Shown here one piece after another: positions 1-10,835 of a stretch of DNA of 64,000 nt. A program made the position numbers and the translations under genes. Below the pieces are notes generated by a model. The model ran no database searches and had not been told where the DNA came from. It was given only the letters and a program-made list of their open reading frames with translations. Positions within the stretch are counted from its first letter, which is position 1. Each line of letters begins with the position of its first letter. Source of the DNA: Clostridia bacterium (lineage in GTDB: Bacteria > Bacillota > Clostridia > Christensenellales > CAG-138); NCBI GenBank assembly GCA_017429985.1, contig JAFRNW010000018.1, positions 62,001 through 126,000 on the forward strand, in the 5' to 3' direction.

Positions 1-1010
1 TTCCCGCGGAGGAATTCCTCCCTCGTGATGCCGTTCTTCCGGATATCCCGCAGCTCCTCCATCATCAGCCTTGTCACTTCGGCTGCCCGGCTCTCGTCGG
101 TGCCGGCGTACACTTCAAAGCACCCCGTCGTTGCGGAAGGAACCGGGCTGGAATTGACCGTATAGGCAAGCCCCCTCTGCTCCCGGATCACCTGGAACAG
201 ACGCGAGCTCAGATTGCCGCCGATCGCGTTGGACAGCACGCAGAGCGCATAGCTCTCCGTCGTCTCCGAGGCAAATCCCGGCATGCAGAGCGTGATGTAG
301 ACCTGTTCGGCGTTTCTGCGGATAAAGGAGACCCGCCTTCCTCCCGGATAGGCGTTCGGCGGAACCGGCCCGGACGGCCGCTTCGCGGCGCTTCCGAAAC
401 AGGATTCCGCAAGTTCCGCAAATTCCTTGGGATCAAAGCTGCCCGCGCAGGAAACCACCAGGTTCTGCGGGGCGTACCGTCTCCTCCAGTACGACCGGAG
501 CCCTTCCGCGGTCATGGCGCCGACGCTTTCCCTCGTGCCGAGCACAGGCATGCCCAGCCTGTCGCCTCTGAAAAAGATCCTGCACGCCTCTTCCTCCGAA
601 ACGTCCTCCGGAAGATCCCCGCTCAGAAGGATCTCCTCCGTGACAACGTTCTTTTCCCGTTCGAATTCCTCCGGATCAAACACGCTGTTCAGGACGATGT
701 CCGAAAGAACCTCGGCCGCCTTTTTCAGATGTTCCGAGGGAACGTCCGCATAGAAGCAGGTCCCCTCCTTCGTCGTAAAGGCGTTGAGGTTTCCGCCGAT
801 CGCGTCCATCTCCCCGGCGATATCCTGCGCCGTGCGCGTTTCCGTGCCCTTGAAGAGCATATGCTCCGTGAAATGGGAGGCGCCTTCTTCCCCTCTGTTC
901 TCCGTGATGGTGCCGGAAAGGGCCCATACGCCGAGAGAAACGGAGCGCGCGTGCGCCATCCGCTCCGATACGACCCGTATTCCGTTTTTCAGCGTGCGTT
1001 TTCTGATCAT
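1..1010 (-). CDS. M16 family zinc peptidase (partial, C-terminus beyond window)
   Basis: Insulinase/processing-peptidase (M16) family protein, of the type usually found next to pnp in Firmicutes. The reading frame is open from ATG 1010 to the window edge, so about 336 residues of the N-terminal part are visible. It begins MIRKRTLKNGIRVVSERM, typical of the family, and carries the inverted zinc motif HFTEH (HxxEH) near residue 46, followed by the usual MLFKGT. A downstream E-x-N-A-F type segment (GGNLNAFTTKEGT) is also present. The intact motif suggests an active metallopeptidase that would cleave peptides in the cytoplasm. The gene follows pnp after a terminator. The substrate cannot be deduced. 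Confidence 0.9.
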   Translation of the reverse strand, partial: MIRKRTLKNGIRVVSERMAHARSVSLGVWALSGTITENRGEEGASHFTEHMLFKGTETRTAQDIAGEMDAIGGNLNAFTTKEGTCFYADVPSEHLKKAAEVLSDIVLNSVFDPEEFEREKNVVTEEILLSGDLPEDVSEEEACRIFFRGDRLGMPVLGTRESVGAMTAEGLRSYWRRRYAPQNLVVSCAGSFDPKEFAELAESCFGSAAKRPSGPVPPNAYPGGRRVSFIRRNAEQVYITLCMPGFASETTESYALCVLSNAIGGNLSSRLFQVIREQRGLAYTVNSSPVPSATTGCFEVYAGTDESRAAEVTRLMMEELRDIRKNGITREEFLRG

Positions 1011-1015
1011 ATCCG

Positions 1016-1050
1016 TTTGAAAAGAGGGCGCAGCCGTTCGCTGCGCCCTG
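1016..1050 (-). terminator. Rho-independent terminator of the rpsO-pnp unit
   Basis: A perfect 10-bp inverted repeat (1026-1035 and 1041-1050, five-base loop) is followed on the minus strand by CTTTTC. It lies 18 bases after the pnp stop codon and just before the M16 gene start. Confidence 0.75.
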
Positions 1051-1067
1051 CGTGATCGTACTCTGGA

Positions 1068-3170
1068 TTACTTGCTCTTGTCGTCCGGAAGCAGATCCTT
1101 CCTGGTCAGGCTGATCTTGCCGGTCTTTGCGTCGATGTCGATGACGCGGACCAGGACCTGATCGCCCATCTGCAGGACGTCCTCCACCTTCGCGATGCGT
1201 TCCTTGGCGATGCGGGAAATATGGAGCAGTCCGTCAGTGCCCGGCTTCAGGTTGACGAACGCGCCGAAGTCCTTGATCCCGACGACCGTGCCGTAGATGA
1301 CGTCTCCGACATCAATGTCCTTCACGATGCCGTCGATGATGCGTTTCGCCTCCGCGGCGGACGCCTCGTCCGTCGAAGCGATGAACACGGTTCCGTCGTC
1401 GTCGATGTCGATCTTGACGCCGGTATCCGCAATGATCTTGTTGATGACCTTGCCGCCCGTGCCGATGACTTCGCGGATCTTATCGGGATTGATGGTGAAC
1501 GAGATGATCCTGGGCGCATAGGGGGACAGGTTCTCCCTGGGTTCTGCCAGGGTCTCCGCCATGCGGTCGAGGATGAACATCCTGCCCTGGCGCGCCTGCT
1601 CCAGTGCTCTGGTCAGGATCTCCCTGTCGATGCCCTTGATCTTGATATCCATCTGGATCGCGGTGATGCCGTCTCTCGTTCCGGCAACCTTGAAATCCAT
1701 GTCGCCGAGGAAGTCCTCGAGACCCTGGATGTCCGTCATGATGGCGATGTTGCCGTTGTCCGTATCCTTGATCAGACCCATCGCGACGCCCGCGACCGGT
1801 TTCTTGATCGGAACGCCCGCGTCCATCAGGGCCAGCGTGCTGGCGCAGATGGATGCCTGGGAGGTTGAGCCGTTCGAGCTGATGACTTCGCTGACAAGAC
1901 GCATGCAGTAGGGGAACTCCTCCTCGGAAGGAAGCACCGGCAGAAGCGCGCGCTCGGCGAGCGCTCCGTGGCCGATCTCGCGGCGGCCGGGGCTGCGTAC
2001 CGGACGGGTCTCGCCCGTGCTGTACGGCGGCATGTTGTACTGATGCATGTAGCGCTTGGATTCCTCCGTCCCGATCCCGTCCAGGATCTGCGCCTCGGCG
2101 ATAGTGCCGAGCGTTGCGATCGTCATGACCTGGGTCTGGCCGCGGGTGAACACCGCGCTGCCGTGGGTGCGCTCGAGAAGCCCGACTTCAGACCAGATCG
2201 GCCTGATCTCGGTGTATTTGCGTCCGTCGGGACGGATCTCGTGGTTGATGATCTTGTCGCGGACGATCTCTTTCTGGATGTTGTAGAGGACTGCCGCGAT
2301 GTCCTTGGATCCCTCCGGGAACTCCTCCGCGAACATCTCCTGCACTTCCTGGTTCACCTGCTCGGTCCTTGCCTCGCGCTCGTAGCGGTCGAACGTATCC
2401 AGGGCCCAGCGGACTTTCTCCGTCGCAGCCTCGCGGACTTTCGCGTCGATCGTCTCATCCGGCTTGTAGACTTCCACCGGACGCTTTTCCTTCCCGATCT
2501 CCGCCTGAATGCCGTCGATGAACGCGACGATCTTCTTGATCTCCTCGTGCGCGAACAGGATGGCGCCGAGCATTTCCTCTTCGGAGATCTCCTGCGCGCC
2601 TGCTTCCACCATCATGACCGCGTCTCTCGTGCCCGCGACCGTCAGACTGAGGCGGCTCGCCTCACGCTGTGCGACGTCCGGATTGAGGATGTACTCCCCG
2701 TCGATCATGCCGACCGCAACGGAACCCGTCGGTCCCATGAACGGCGCGTCGGAAATGGACAGCGCGACGGAGGAACCGATCATCGCGAGGATCTCGGGCT
2801 GCACGTCCTGCTCCACGGAGAGAACGGTCGCGATGACCTGGACATCATTGTAGAAGCCCTTCGGGAACAGCGGCCGGATCGGACGGTCGATCAGTCTGGA
2901 CGTCAGGATCGCCTTGTCGCTCGGACGGCCTTCCCTTTTGATGAATCCGCCCGGGATCTTCCCGACGGAATACAGCTTTTCTTCAAACTCTACGGACAGC
3001 GGGAGAAAATCCACGCCTTCACGGGCAGTCTTTGCGACTGTCGCGCAGACAAGCACCGCCGTGCCGCCGCACCGGACGAGGCAGGATCCGCCCGCCTGCT
3101 GTGCGTACTTGCCGGTCTCCACGATGAGCGTGCGGCCGCCGATCTGCATTTCAAACTTTCTTTCTTGCAT
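1068..3170 (-). CDS. pnp: Polynucleotide phosphorylase
   Basis: Phosphorolytic 3'-5' exoribonuclease of mRNA decay. The layout is canonical: two RNase PH domains (about residues 10-140 and 310-480) separated by an alpha-helical domain, then a KH domain with the GTGG loop ([15 protein letters not shown]), then an S1 domain near the C-terminus ([18 protein letters not shown]). Its 700 residues match the family. An in-frame ATG six bases upstream (3176) sits only one base from the GGAG, so the second ATG at 3170, with a seven-base spacing, is the better start. It follows rpsO, the classical rpsO-pnp pair, with a hairpin between them. Confidence 0.97.
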   Translation of the reverse strand: MQERKFEMQIGGRTLIVETGKYAQQAGGSCLVRCGGTAVLVCATVAKTAREGVDFLPLSVEFEEKLYSVGKIPGGFIKREGRPSDKAILTSRLIDRPIRPLFPKGFYNDVQVIATVLSVEQDVQPEILAMIGSSVALSISDAPFMGPTGSVAVGMIDGEYILNPDVAQREASRLSLTVAGTRDAVMMVEAGAQEISEEEMLGAILFAHEEIKKIVAFIDGIQAEIGKEKRPVEVYKPDETIDAKVREAATEKVRWALDTFDRYEREARTEQVNQEVQEMFAEEFPEGSKDIAAVLYNIQKEIVRDKIINHEIRPDGRKYTEIRPIWSEVGLLERTHGSAVFTRGQTQVMTIATLGTIAEAQILDGIGTEESKRYMHQYNMPPYSTGETRPVRSPGRREIGHGALAERALLPVLPSEEEFPYCMRLVSEVISSNGSTSQASICASTLALMDAGVPIKKPVAGVAMGLIKDTDNGNIAIMTDIQGLEDFLGDMDFKVAGTRDGITAIQMDIKIKGIDREILTRALEQARQGRMFILDRMAETLAEPRENLSPYAPRIISFTINPDKIREVIGTGGKVINKIIADTGVKIDIDDDGTVFIASTDEASAAEAKRIIDGIVKDIDVGDVIYGTVVGIKDFGAFVNLKPGTDGLLHISRIAKERIAKVEDVLQMGDQVLVRVIDIDAKTGKISLTRKDLLPDDKSK

Positions 3171-3261
3171 TCTCATGCTCCTTCTTTTTACTCTTTTTAT
3201 CTCTACTTAAATTACAGCCAGAATCAGCGCAGGCAACACAAAGCCTGCGAAAGGCGCAAAA

Positions 3262-3288
3262 AAGAAAAGGCGGGAAAAAACCCCGCCC
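3262..3288 (-). terminator. rpsO-pnp intergenic terminator or attenuator
   Basis: GGCGGG (3270-3275) pairs with CCCGCC (3283-3288) around an A/T-rich loop. On the minus strand the stem is followed by TTTTCTTTTTTG. It starts a few bases after the rpsO stop, so it probably reduces read-through into pnp. Confidence 0.75.
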
Positions 3289-3294
3289 TCTTCT

Positions 3295-3549
3295 TCACTT
3301 TCTCAGGTTCAGCTTCGCTACGATCGCTCTGTAACGCTCAATATCCTTTTCCTTGAGGTAGTTGAGCATTCCTCTGCGCTGGCCGACCATTTTCAGAAGG
3401 CCGCGGCGGGAGTGATGGTCCTTTGCGTGGACTCTCAGATGCTCATTCAGGTGATTGATCCGGTCCGTCAGAAGCGCAATCTGGACTTCCGGGGAACCCG
3501 TGTCGCCTTCATGAAGCGCGTAGGTTTCGATGATTTCCTGCTTTGTCAT
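3295..3549 (-). CDS. rpsO: 30S ribosomal protein S15 (uS15)
   Basis: Primary 16S rRNA-binding protein of the small subunit platform. The 84 residues contain the S15 signature: [34 protein letters not shown] and the conserved [15 protein letters not shown]. The frame is open further upstream, but GGAGG five bases before the ATG at 3549 fixes the start at MTKQEII, as in other S15 proteins. It is the first gene of the rpsO-pnp unit, with its own promoter. Confidence 0.97.
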   Translation of the reverse strand: MTKQEIIETYALHEGDTGSPEVQIALLTDRINHLNEHLRVHAKDHHSRRGLLKMVGQRRGMLNYLKEKDIERYRAIVAKLNLRK

Positions 3550-3637
3550 TTTTTTATCCTCCATTTTGATTATAACCCCGCGGACAGAGTAGAGCGTCGG
3601 AGTGTCGCTGAACCATGTGGGCGGTTTTAACTTTGAA

Positions 3638-3666
3638 AGTATACCATCTGATACCGGGAAGCGCAA
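3638..3666 (-). promoter_or_regulatory. Probable sigma-A promoter of rpsO
   Basis: Minus-strand TTGCGC (3661-3666) and TATACT (3638-3643) are separated by 17 bases, about 90 bases upstream of rpsO. The resulting leader is long enough for S15 feedback control, but no such structure was demonstrated here. Confidence 0.6.
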
Positions 3667-3749
3667 TGCCAAAAATAATATATTTTCGCGGATTTCACAG
3701 TTTTTCCGGCTGTTTTTGAAGCTTTCGCGCGTCCGTTTTTCAAAACGGT

Positions 3750-5246
3750 TCAGAATCCGTAGATGCTGTTCATCTTTTCCGTGATGTAGTCGATATAGAA
3801 CTGCGGGTCGAATTCCGCGCCGCAGGCGTTCAGAATGACCTCGGCGGGCTTTTTGAGCTTGCCGTACTTCCAGATCTTATCCGTCAGCCAGTCGATCACG
3901 GGGCGGAGATTGCCCTCCGACACCGCTTTGTCCACGTCGAAATCCTTCTTCATGGAAGCCACGATCTGCGCGCCGTACGCCGAGCCGATCGCGTAGCTCG
4001 GGAAATATCCGATCATGCCGCCGGACCAGTGGCTGTCCTGCAGAACGCCCTTCGTGTCGTTCGGAACGTCGACTCCCAGGTATTCCTTGTACAGGCGGTT
4101 CCATTCGGCCGGCAGTTCGTCCACGGTCAGGCTTCCGGCGATCAGCCGTTTTTCAAGCTCATACCGGATCATGACGTGGAAGCAGTAGGTCAGTTCGTCC
4201 GCTTCCGTGCGGATCAGGGACGGAACGCTCTTGTTCACGGCGCGGTAGAATTCCTCCGCGGTCACGTCCTCCATCTGCTCCGGGAACAGCTCCTTGATCT
4301 TCGGGAAGACCGCGGTGATGAATCCCCTGCTGCGTCCGATGATGTTCTCAAACAGTCTGGACTGGGATTCGTGGACGCCCATGCTGGTTCCTTCCGCAAG
4401 CGGGGAACCCATCAGCTCGTCGCCGGTGTGCAGCTCGTACAGCGCGTGCCCGCCTTCGTGCACGACGGAATAGAAGGAGCTCGCGACCGCGTCCTCATGG
4501 TAGTGCGTGGTGATCCGAACGTCGTGCTTGGAGAATTCCGTGGTGAACGGATGCTCCACCTCGCCCAGGATGCAGTAGTTCTTGTCGATGCACATCACGT
4601 CCATGATGTAGTCCGACAGCTTGCGCTGCTGTTCGACCGGGCAGTTCCTGGAGAGGAAATCGTCCCGGATGGAATCCCTCGCGGCGGACGTCTTCTCCAC
4701 CAGCGGTTTGAACGCCTCCCGCAGCTTTCCGAAAAACGCGTCCAGCGTCTCTTTGTTCAGGCCCTTTTCGTACTGATCGAGCAGCGTGTCGTAGGGTTCC
4801 TTGTCCGGCGCGTAATACAGGGCGAACTTTCTCTGGTAATCCACGATCTTCTGGAGATACGGCTTGAACGATTCGTAATCGTTGTCCACTTTCGCCTGAT
4901 GCCAGACGGCGGAAGCCATGGACTCGAGTTCGCTGTAGGCCACGTATTCCTCCATCGGGATGCATTCGATCCTTGCGATCTGTTCCCTGTGCTCCTCCAC
5001 CTCGCGTCTCGTGATCTCGTCGAGCTCGTCCCGGTGCTCGTACAGTTCCGTCACGAGCGCCTTGAGTTCCGGCGAGGTCTCCATTTTATACATCTCTTCG
5101 GAAAGCGTCCCCATCGTTTTGGAAAAATGATCCGCGGCGCCCTTCGGCATCACGGTTTCGAAATCGTAATACAGCACGCCCACCGCATGGTCGAATGCGT
5201 CCGCCTTCCTCAGATAATCCTTATACTGTTTCACTTTTTCCTGCAT
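3750..5246 (-). CDS. M32 family metallocarboxypeptidase (carboxypeptidase Taq type)
   Basis: Zinc carboxypeptidase that trims C-terminal residues from peptides in the cytoplasm. Its 498 residues fit the family. The HExxH motif appears as [10 protein letters not shown], followed by the M32 segment [16 protein letters not shown], whose glutamate supplies the third zinc ligand. The conserved [12 protein letters not shown] and [15 protein letters not shown] blocks are present. The start has an upstream GAAAGGGA. It sits between ribF and the rpsO promoter. This placement inside a translation cluster is not functionally obvious. Confidence 0.93.
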   Translation of the reverse strand: MQEKVKQYKDYLRKADAFDHAVGVLYYDFETVMPKGAADHFSKTMGTLSEEMYKMETSPELKALVTELYEHRDELDEITRREVEEHREQIARIECIPMEEYVAYSELESMASAVWHQAKVDNDYESFKPYLQKIVDYQRKFALYYAPDKEPYDTLLDQYEKGLNKETLDAFFGKLREAFKPLVEKTSAARDSIRDDFLSRNCPVEQQRKLSDYIMDVMCIDKNYCILGEVEHPFTTEFSKHDVRITTHYHEDAVASSFYSVVHEGGHALYELHTGDELMGSPLAEGTSMGVHESQSRLFENIIGRSRGFITAVFPKIKELFPEQMEDVTAEEFYRAVNKSVPSLIRTEADELTYCFHVMIRYELEKRLIAGSLTVDELPAEWNRLYKEYLGVDVPNDTKGVLQDSHWSGGMIGYFPSYAIGSAYGAQIVASMKKDFDVDKAVSEGNLRPVIDWLTDKIWKYGKLKKPAEVILNACGAEFDPQFYIDYITEKMNSIYGF

Positions 5247-5271
5247 TGTTTTCTGTCCCTTTCATACTCTG

Positions 5272-6042
5272 TTAAACCGTTCCATATGCGGAGCGGAACA
5301 CGATCATCGCATCCGATCCGTCCGTTACCGGACGGAGACCGGACACCATGCACTCCGCAAAGCCGTCCATGGGATACGTCTTCGTCACGGCGTCGAAGGC
5401 CCCGTTCTCCGTCAGGATCTGGGTCCGGTACAGCCCTTCCCCGGGGATCGCGAGCGAAGCGTCCGGGCGGATCTTCAAAATCTCCCCTTCCGTCTGCTCT
5501 GCTGCGCCGGAAAGCGTGTAGCACCTCCCGAGAAACTGCGCGGCGCGCATCACGTCGCCCGCCTCGAGTATCCGGCGGATCCCGGTGCTGGATACCGTTT
5601 CGCCGTCGACTGCGACAGCGGGCTGGATCCGCACGATGAATCCCTTTTTCCGTCCGAATTCCTGCAGCGTCTCCGCGTTCCCCGCGCCTCTGTCGCCGAA
5701 GGTGAAATTGAATCCCGCGACCAGTCCCTGCACGTCCCACCGGGACAGCAGCATGTCGATGAACGCTTCCGGCGCCATGTGCATCAGCTCTTTCGTGAAC
5801 GCTTCCATGAAGACGCTGTCCGCGCCGCAGTCCTTCAGAAGATACTCCCTCTCTTCCATCGTGCAGAGCAGCCTGACGCTTTTGCCGATCAGTTCCGCGG
5901 GATGGTTGGAGAAAGTATATGCCGTGCAGGAGGCGTCCAGCGCGGCCGCAAGATGTTTTGCCCGTTCCACCAGTGTCCTGTGTCCCACGTGCACGCCGTC
6001 AAACATGCCGAGCACCAGGACCGCTTTTTCCTTGTCAGCCAT
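5272..6042 (-). CDS. ribF: RibF-like FAD synthetase with degenerate riboflavin kinase domain
   Basis: FMN adenylyltransferase (FAD synthetase) half of RibF. The nucleotidyltransferase motifs are intact: GMFDGVHVGH near the N-terminus, NHP, FNFTFGDRGAGN and SSTGIRRIL. Canonical RibF is about 310 residues and has a C-terminal flavokinase domain with a GxPTAN loop. Here the protein is 256 residues. The tail starts like a kinase domain (RCYTLSG) but shows no GxPTAN motif. FAD synthesis is therefore supported and riboflavin phosphorylation is doubtful. It follows truB by 12 bases in the usual truB-ribF order. Confidence 0.85.
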   Translation of the reverse strand: MADKEKAVLVLGMFDGVHVGHRTLVERAKHLAAALDASCTAYTFSNHPAELIGKSVRLLCTMEEREYLLKDCGADSVFMEAFTKELMHMAPEAFIDMLLSRWDVQGLVAGFNFTFGDRGAGNAETLQEFGRKKGFIVRIQPAVAVDGETVSSTGIRRILEAGDVMRAAQFLGRCYTLSGAAEQTEGEILKIRPDASLAIPGEGLYRTQILTENGAFDAVTKTYPMDGFAECMVSGLRPVTDGSDAMIVFRSAYGTV

Positions 6043-6054
6043 AAAACCTCTTCG

Positions 6055-6918
6055 TTAATATAAATGCACCAGGAGCCTCGCTCTCCTGTCCCTGACTTCC
6101 CCGAGGCCCAGGAAACCATCCGAATAGATGCGGTAGATCCCGTCCTCTTTCCGGACATCCGTTTCGAGGCCGTTCATGGCCGGGGCCCTCCGGTCACTGT
6201 CCAGATGGAGCGCGCCGTAGCCCGACAGCGCTTCCTCGCAAGAGATCAGCGCCTTGTCAAGCGCGCCTTCCCGCTTCATCTCCTCCAGTTCCCGGATCGT
6301 GAATCCGCGATTGGACCGGAACATGCCCGTCCCGGTCCGAAGCAGGAAGCTCATGCACGCGCAGGTCCCGAGCTCTGTCCCGATATCCTCGCAAAGCTTG
6401 CGGATATAGGTACCCTTGGAGCACGTCACGCGCAGCAGAAAGCGGTTCTCCCCCATCTGCCTGATCAGCTCGATCCCGGGGACCGAAATGAGGCGCCTGC
6501 GTTCCGGCACTTCTTCCCCGGCCCTCGCGAGCTTGTACATTTTGACCCCGTCCACGTTCAGTGCGGAATAGGCGGGAGCGGTCTGCCAGATCTCGCCCGT
6601 AAAGGACGGCAGCGCGGCCAGAAGCTCCTGCTCCGTGACGATCCTTTCCGGATCGCGCTGCATCACCTTCCCGAACACGTCGAGCGTATCGGTCCCGGTC
6701 CCGAACAGGATCTCGCAGACGTACGTCTTTTCCTTTTCGACCAGGTAATCGAACAGTCTCGTCGCCCTGCCGATGCTGACAGGCAGCACGCCTGCCGCGC
6801 CGGGATCGAGCGTACCGAGATGACCCACCTTTTTTACGCCGAAAACGCGGCGCACATCATACACCGCGTTGTTGGATGTCATTCCGGGAGGTTTCAGCAC
6901 ACAGATAAATCCGTCCAT
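6055..6918 (-). CDS. truB: tRNA pseudouridine-55 synthase
   Basis: Modifies U55 in the T-loop of tRNAs. The 287 residues contain the TruB catalytic segment GHLGTLDPGAAGVLPV with the nucleophilic aspartate, plus the FTGEIWQTAPAYSALNVDG and CSKGTYIRKLCEDIG blocks. The C-terminal PUA-like tail is short. Its start codon overlaps the stop of the upstream nrnA gene by one base (TGATG), with GGAG just before it, which indicates translational coupling. Confidence 0.96.
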   Translation of the reverse strand: MDGFICVLKPPGMTSNNAVYDVRRVFGVKKVGHLGTLDPGAAGVLPVSIGRATRLFDYLVEKEKTYVCEILFGTGTDTLDVFGKVMQRDPERIVTEQELLAALPSFTGEIWQTAPAYSALNVDGVKMYKLARAGEEVPERRRLISVPGIELIRQMGENRFLLRVTCSKGTYIRKLCEDIGTELGTCACMSFLLRTGTGMFRSNRGFTIRELEEMKREGALDKALISCEEALSGYGALHLDSDRRAPAMNGLETDVRKEDGIYRIYSDGFLGLGEVRDRRARLLVHLY

Positions 6919-7880
6919 CAGGTCTCCGTCCCGTCGTATGCAGCCTGAAGCGCCTCGGTCATGACCCGGACCGCTTCGGGCATTTCCATATAAAGCGTGC
7001 AGCCGGCCGCCAGCCTGTGGCCGCCTCCGTCAAATGCGGACGCGATCCCGCTGACGTCCACATGGCTCTTCCCGCGCAGGCTCACGCGGATGGAGCCGTC
7101 CTCGCATTCCCTGAGAAACGCGGCAGCCGCCACCGTGTCGATGTCCCGCATGGCGTCGATGATGCCTTCGGAATCCTCTCCCCTTGCGCCGCACGCGGCA
7201 AAATCCTTCTGATCCGCATAGGAAACGGCGACCGCGTTGTTCCTGGACAGCTGCATCCGCTCCAGAACAAGGCTCGTCAGCCGGACTTTCCGGAGAGGCA
7301 CCGTCCTGAACAGGATCCGGTTCGCTTCCGGAAGATCGAAGCCCGTTTCCACGATCTCCGCCATCGCCCGGAAGGTATCGGGCGTCGTGCCCGAATAGGC
7401 GAAGTTGCCCGTGTCGGTCGAGATCGCCGCATAAAGGCAGATCCCGATCTCGCGGTTCATCGGATAGCCGAGTTCGTTCAGAAGCTTCACGATGAGTTCT
7501 CCCGCGGAACTGGCCCGCCTGACAAAATTGACGTCCGCAAAGCCGGCGTTCGTCCGGTGATGGTCGATGCAGAGCGTTTCCTTCGCGCTCTCAAAAAGCA
7601 TCTGGCCGTCCCCGGCCCGCGAAAGCGCCGCGCAGTCGACCGTGATCACCGCGTCCGAAGCCTCTGCCTCCGACGGTTTTCTGACCGATGACGCGCCCGG
7701 CAGGAACAGATACAGATCCGGAACCGGATCCCCGCAGACGATCTCCGCCTTCTTCCCCGCGTTTTTCAGGGCAATCGAAAGCGCCAGACTGGATCCGAGC
7801 GTATCCCCGTCCGGTGAAATGTGGGAGATCAGGATAAATTCCTGATGCCTCCGGATAAAATCTGCGGCTTCCTTCAGCAT
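6918..7880 (-). CDS. nrnA: DHH-family phosphoesterase, NrnA-type oligoribonuclease/pAp phosphatase
   Basis: Degrades nanoRNA and 3'-phosphoadenosine 5'-phosphate with bound Mn. The 320 residues carry the DHH motifs in order: HISPDGDTLGSS near residue 20, VDCAA, CIDHHRTN, and the DHHA1 domain glycine motif GGGHRLAAGC near the C-terminus. The position between rbfA and truB is the normal Firmicutes order. Confidence 0.94.
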   Translation of the reverse strand: MLKEAADFIRRHQEFILISHISPDGDTLGSSLALSIALKNAGKKAEIVCGDPVPDLYLFLPGASSVRKPSEAEASDAVITVDCAALSRAGDGQMLFESAKETLCIDHHRTNAGFADVNFVRRASSAGELIVKLLNELGYPMNREIGICLYAAISTDTGNFAYSGTTPDTFRAMAEIVETGFDLPEANRILFRTVPLRKVRLTSLVLERMQLSRNNAVAVSYADQKDFAACGARGEDSEGIIDAMRDIDTVAAAAFLRECEDGSIRVSLRGKSHVDVSGIASAFDGGGHRLAAGCTLYMEMPEAVRVMTEALQAAYDGTET

Positions 7881-7881
7881 G

Positions 7882-8262
7882 TTACTCTTCCAGTTCCTCT
7901 TGCTGGCCGTCTTCCTTCTTGATATCCAGGCTGTTCAGTATCTCGGAAATATGGATACTGTACGCGATGGAATCGTCCAGCCGGAATTTCAGGGAAGGCA
8001 CTCTCCGGATCAGCATCCGCTGGCCGAGTTCATGCGCGATAAACCCCGCTGCATGATTCAGCGCGTCCACGGTGCCCTGGCGCACCGCGTCGTCCTTGTC
8101 GTAAACGGAAACGCTGATTTTCGCATATTTCAGATCCTTCGTCACCTCCGCGCCGGTCAGCGTGGTCATGGGAGAGATCCTCGGATCCTTCATCTCCCTG
8201 ATAATGGCGGAAAGGGTCTTTTTTACCTCTTCATTGATTCTGTCACTTCGTATTGCAGACAT
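7882..8262 (-). CDS. rbfA: Ribosome-binding factor A
   Basis: Small KH-like 16S rRNA maturation factor that binds helix 1 of the 30S precursor. The 126 residues show the signature RINEEVKKTLSAIIREMKDPRI near the N-terminus and the LRRVPSLKFRLDDS-type motif near the end (RRVPSLKFRLDDSI). It lies between infB and nrnA with tight spacing. Confidence 0.96.
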   Translation of the reverse strand: MSAIRSDRINEEVKKTLSAIIREMKDPRISPMTTLTGAEVTKDLKYAKISVSVYDKDDAVRQGTVDALNHAAGFIAHELGQRMLIRRVPSLKFRLDDSIAYSIHISEILNSLDIKKEDGQQEELEE

Positions 8263-8271
8263 TCGTATCCC

Positions 8272-10815
8272 TTACCTTTTCACTTCTTCCATCACGAACG
8301 CCTCGATCATATCGCCGACCTGAAGGTCGTTGAACCCGTCGATGCCGATACCGCATTCGTAGCCTTCCATGACTTCGCGCGCGTCGTCCTTGAAGCGCTT
8401 GAGAGAGGAGATCTTGCCTTCATGCAGAACGACGTTGTCGCGGAGCACGCGGACCTGCGCGTTCCTCTGGATCTTGCCGTCCTTGACGTACGCGCCGGCG
8501 ATCGTGCCGACGCCGGAAACACGGAACGTCTCGCGGACTTCCGCCATGCCGAGGTCGACTTCCTGGAAGACAGGCTTGAACATGCCTTTCATAGCGTTTT
8601 CCACATCCTCGATCGCGTTGTAGATGACGCGGTAGGTGCGGACGTCCACCTTCTCCTTCTCCGCTTCCGCGCGGGCGATGGAATCCGGACGCACGTTGAA
8701 TCCGATCACGATCGCGTTCGAAGTGGACGCGAACATGATGTCCGAACCGGTGATCGCGCCGACCGCGCCGTGGATGCATTTCACGCGGACTTCGTCGTTG
8801 GAGAGCTTTTCAAGCGCCTGCTTGACGGCCTCCACGGAGCCCTGCACGTCGGCCTTGACGATGATGTTCAGCGTCTTCAGCTCGCCTTCCTCGACCTTTT
8901 TGAACAGATCCTCCAGAGAGACCTTGGAAAGGTTCTTGAGCTGCGCGGCCTTGATCTTTTCCCTGCGCTCCTCGGCGACCTGTTTGGTGAGCTTGTCCGC
9001 TTCCGCCACGATCAGCGTATCGCCCGCTTCCGGCACCTCGTTGAATCCGAGCACCTCGACCGGGATCGACGGGCCTGCGGAACTGACGGTGCGTCCCCTG
9101 TCGTCCAGCATGCCGCGGACACGGCCGTACGTCGTGCCTGCCACGATGGTATCGCCCTTCTTCAGGGTACCGCTCTGCACGAGGACCGTCGCGATCGGGC
9201 CGCGTCCCTTGTCGAGCCTCGCCTCGATGATCGTGCCCTTCGCCATGCGGTCGGGGTTCGCCTTGAGCTCCAGAACGTCCGCCTGCAGCAGCACCATCTC
9301 GAGCAGGTTTTCAAGTCCCATATGCGTCTTCGCGGAAACGGGAACGCAGATCGTTTCGCCGCCCCACTCCTCCGGAACGAGCTCATGCTCGGTCAGCTGC
9401 TGTTTGACGCGGTCCGGATCGGCTTCCGCGCGGTCCATCTTGTTGATGGCGACGATGATCGGAACGCCCGCCGCCTTCGCGTGGTTGATCGCTTCCACGG
9501 TCTGGGGCATGATGCCGTCGTCGGCCGCGACGACCAGGATGACGATATCCGTCACCTGCGCGCCGCGGGCGCGCATGGAGGTGAACGCCTCGTGGCCGGG
9601 GGTGTCGATGAACGTGATCTGTCTCCCGTTCAGCGTGACGGTGTACGCGCCGATATGCTGCGTGATGCCGCCCGCTTCTCCCGCCGTGATGGCGCTCTTA
9701 CGGATCGCATCCAGAAGAGAGGTCTTGCCATGGTCAACGTGTCCCATGATCGTGACGACCGGGGGACGCGGCTTCAGCTGCTCCGGCTTGTCCTGATCCT
9801 CGGTGGAATCGGTCAGCACTTCCTCGTATGTCTTGGCGATCTTCTGCTCGAGCTCGATCCCGTATTCCGCGGCGATCAGCTGGCAGGTATCGAAATCGAT
9901 CTCCTGGTTGATGGTCGCGAGGATATCCAGCAGGAACAGTTTCTTGATGATCTCCGTGACCGGTTTTCCGATCTTTTCCGAAAGATCCTTGACCGTGATC
10001 ATCTCCGTCGTGATGACAGCCTTCTCGATCACAACCGGCTCCGGCTTATGAACGGGCTGCTGCTTCGTGTTCCGCTTCGGACGGCGGCTTCCGGTGACGG
10101 AATCCTCGTCCCAGGACCTTGCGTCCGGACCGGCCTCACGCTGCATCGCCTTCTTGTTCTTTGCCTTTTTCTCGGTGTCGTAGTTGCCGCGTGTGCGCTG
10201 GTCCTTGCCGCCCTGACGTCCCTTCTCGTTCTGGGGGATGACGGTGGCGGATATGGCGGATCCGCCCCGCTTGACGTCGGTCTGTGGGCCGCGCTGGACA
10301 CGCTGGGGGCCCTTCCTGTCCTGGCCCTGCACGCCGTCCCGCGTGATCACTCTCGGCTGGAAGCCCTTCTTGTCCTGTCTCTGGACAGGCGCGGCAGAAG
10401 GCTTCGCCGCCGGTCTCGGGGCAGGGGCAGGCACCGGAACGGGAACGAATTCCGTTTCGGGCGCGGGAACCGGCTCGGGAGCGGGCTTTGCTTCCGGCTC
10501 CGCTTCCGGGGCAGGCGTTTCTTCCGGTTCGGAAGGCGCCGCGGGCGTCTCCTCGGCAGGCGTTTCGTCTTCGCCTCCGACATGAACCGCAAGATCGTCC
10601 TGGGACTCCAGCATGGAGCGGAACCGCTCCTCGCGCTCCCGTTCCTGACGCTCCTTGCGTTCCTTCGCTTCCTTATCCAGCAGGTTCCGTTCGGCGTCCG
10701 ACGCCTGTCTGACCAGCTCGGACACCTGTTCCTGCGCGGATGCGAGCTCCCGGAGCAATGCGCCGATGTCCGCATGGACCTCCTTTAAGGATTCTGAAAA
10801 AGTCATATTCGCCAT
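8272..10815 (-). CDS. infB: Translation initiation factor IF-2
   Basis: GTPase that places initiator tRNA on the 30S subunit and promotes subunit joining. The 847 residues begin with a coiled, charged N-terminal region, then a Pro/Glu/Ala-rich linker (about residues 84-145) and the IF2_N domain (about 265-320). The G domain follows, with GHVDHGKT at 358-365, [18 protein letters not shown] and a SAK motif. The C-terminal domains end the protein. The Pro/Glu linker explains the very long spurious frame on the other strand. It belongs to the rimP-nusA operon. Confidence 0.97.
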   Translation of the reverse strand: MANMTFSESLKEVHADIGALLRELASAQEQVSELVRQASDAERNLLDKEAKERKERQEREREERFRSMLESQDDLAVHVGGEDETPAEETPAAPSEPEETPAPEAEPEAKPAPEPVPAPETEFVPVPVPAPAPRPAAKPSAAPVQRQDKKGFQPRVITRDGVQGQDRKGPQRVQRGPQTDVKRGGSAISATVIPQNEKGRQGGKDQRTRGNYDTEKKAKNKKAMQREAGPDARSWDEDSVTGSRRPKRNTKQQPVHKPEPVVIEKAVITTEMITVKDLSEKIGKPVTEIIKKLFLLDILATINQEIDFDTCQLIAAEYGIELEQKIAKTYEEVLTDSTEDQDKPEQLKPRPPVVTIMGHVDHGKTSLLDAIRKSAITAGEAGGITQHIGAYTVTLNGRQITFIDTPGHEAFTSMRARGAQVTDIVILVVAADDGIMPQTVEAINHAKAAGVPIIVAINKMDRAEADPDRVKQQLTEHELVPEEWGGETICVPVSAKTHMGLENLLEMVLLQADVLELKANPDRMAKGTIIEARLDKGRGPIATVLVQSGTLKKGDTIVAGTTYGRVRGMLDDRGRTVSSAGPSIPVEVLGFNEVPEAGDTLIVAEADKLTKQVAEERREKIKAAQLKNLSKVSLEDLFKKVEEGELKTLNIIVKADVQGSVEAVKQALEKLSNDEVRVKCIHGAVGAITGSDIMFASTSNAIVIGFNVRPDSIARAEAEKEKVDVRTYRVIYNAIEDVENAMKGMFKPVFQEVDLGMAEVRETFRVSGVGTIAGAYVKDGKIQRNAQVRVLRDNVVLHEGKISSLKRFKDDAREVMEGYECGIGIDGFNDLQVGDMIEAFVMEEVKR

Positions 10816-10835
10816 ATGTGTTGTATTCCCCCGAA

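Noticed and set aside
7879..10788. A 969-codon open frame on the plus strand opposite rbfA and infB
   Set aside because: It is rich in Arg, His and Asp, has no domain, and lies antisense to certain IF-2 and RbfA genes. It is a product of high GC and codon bias.
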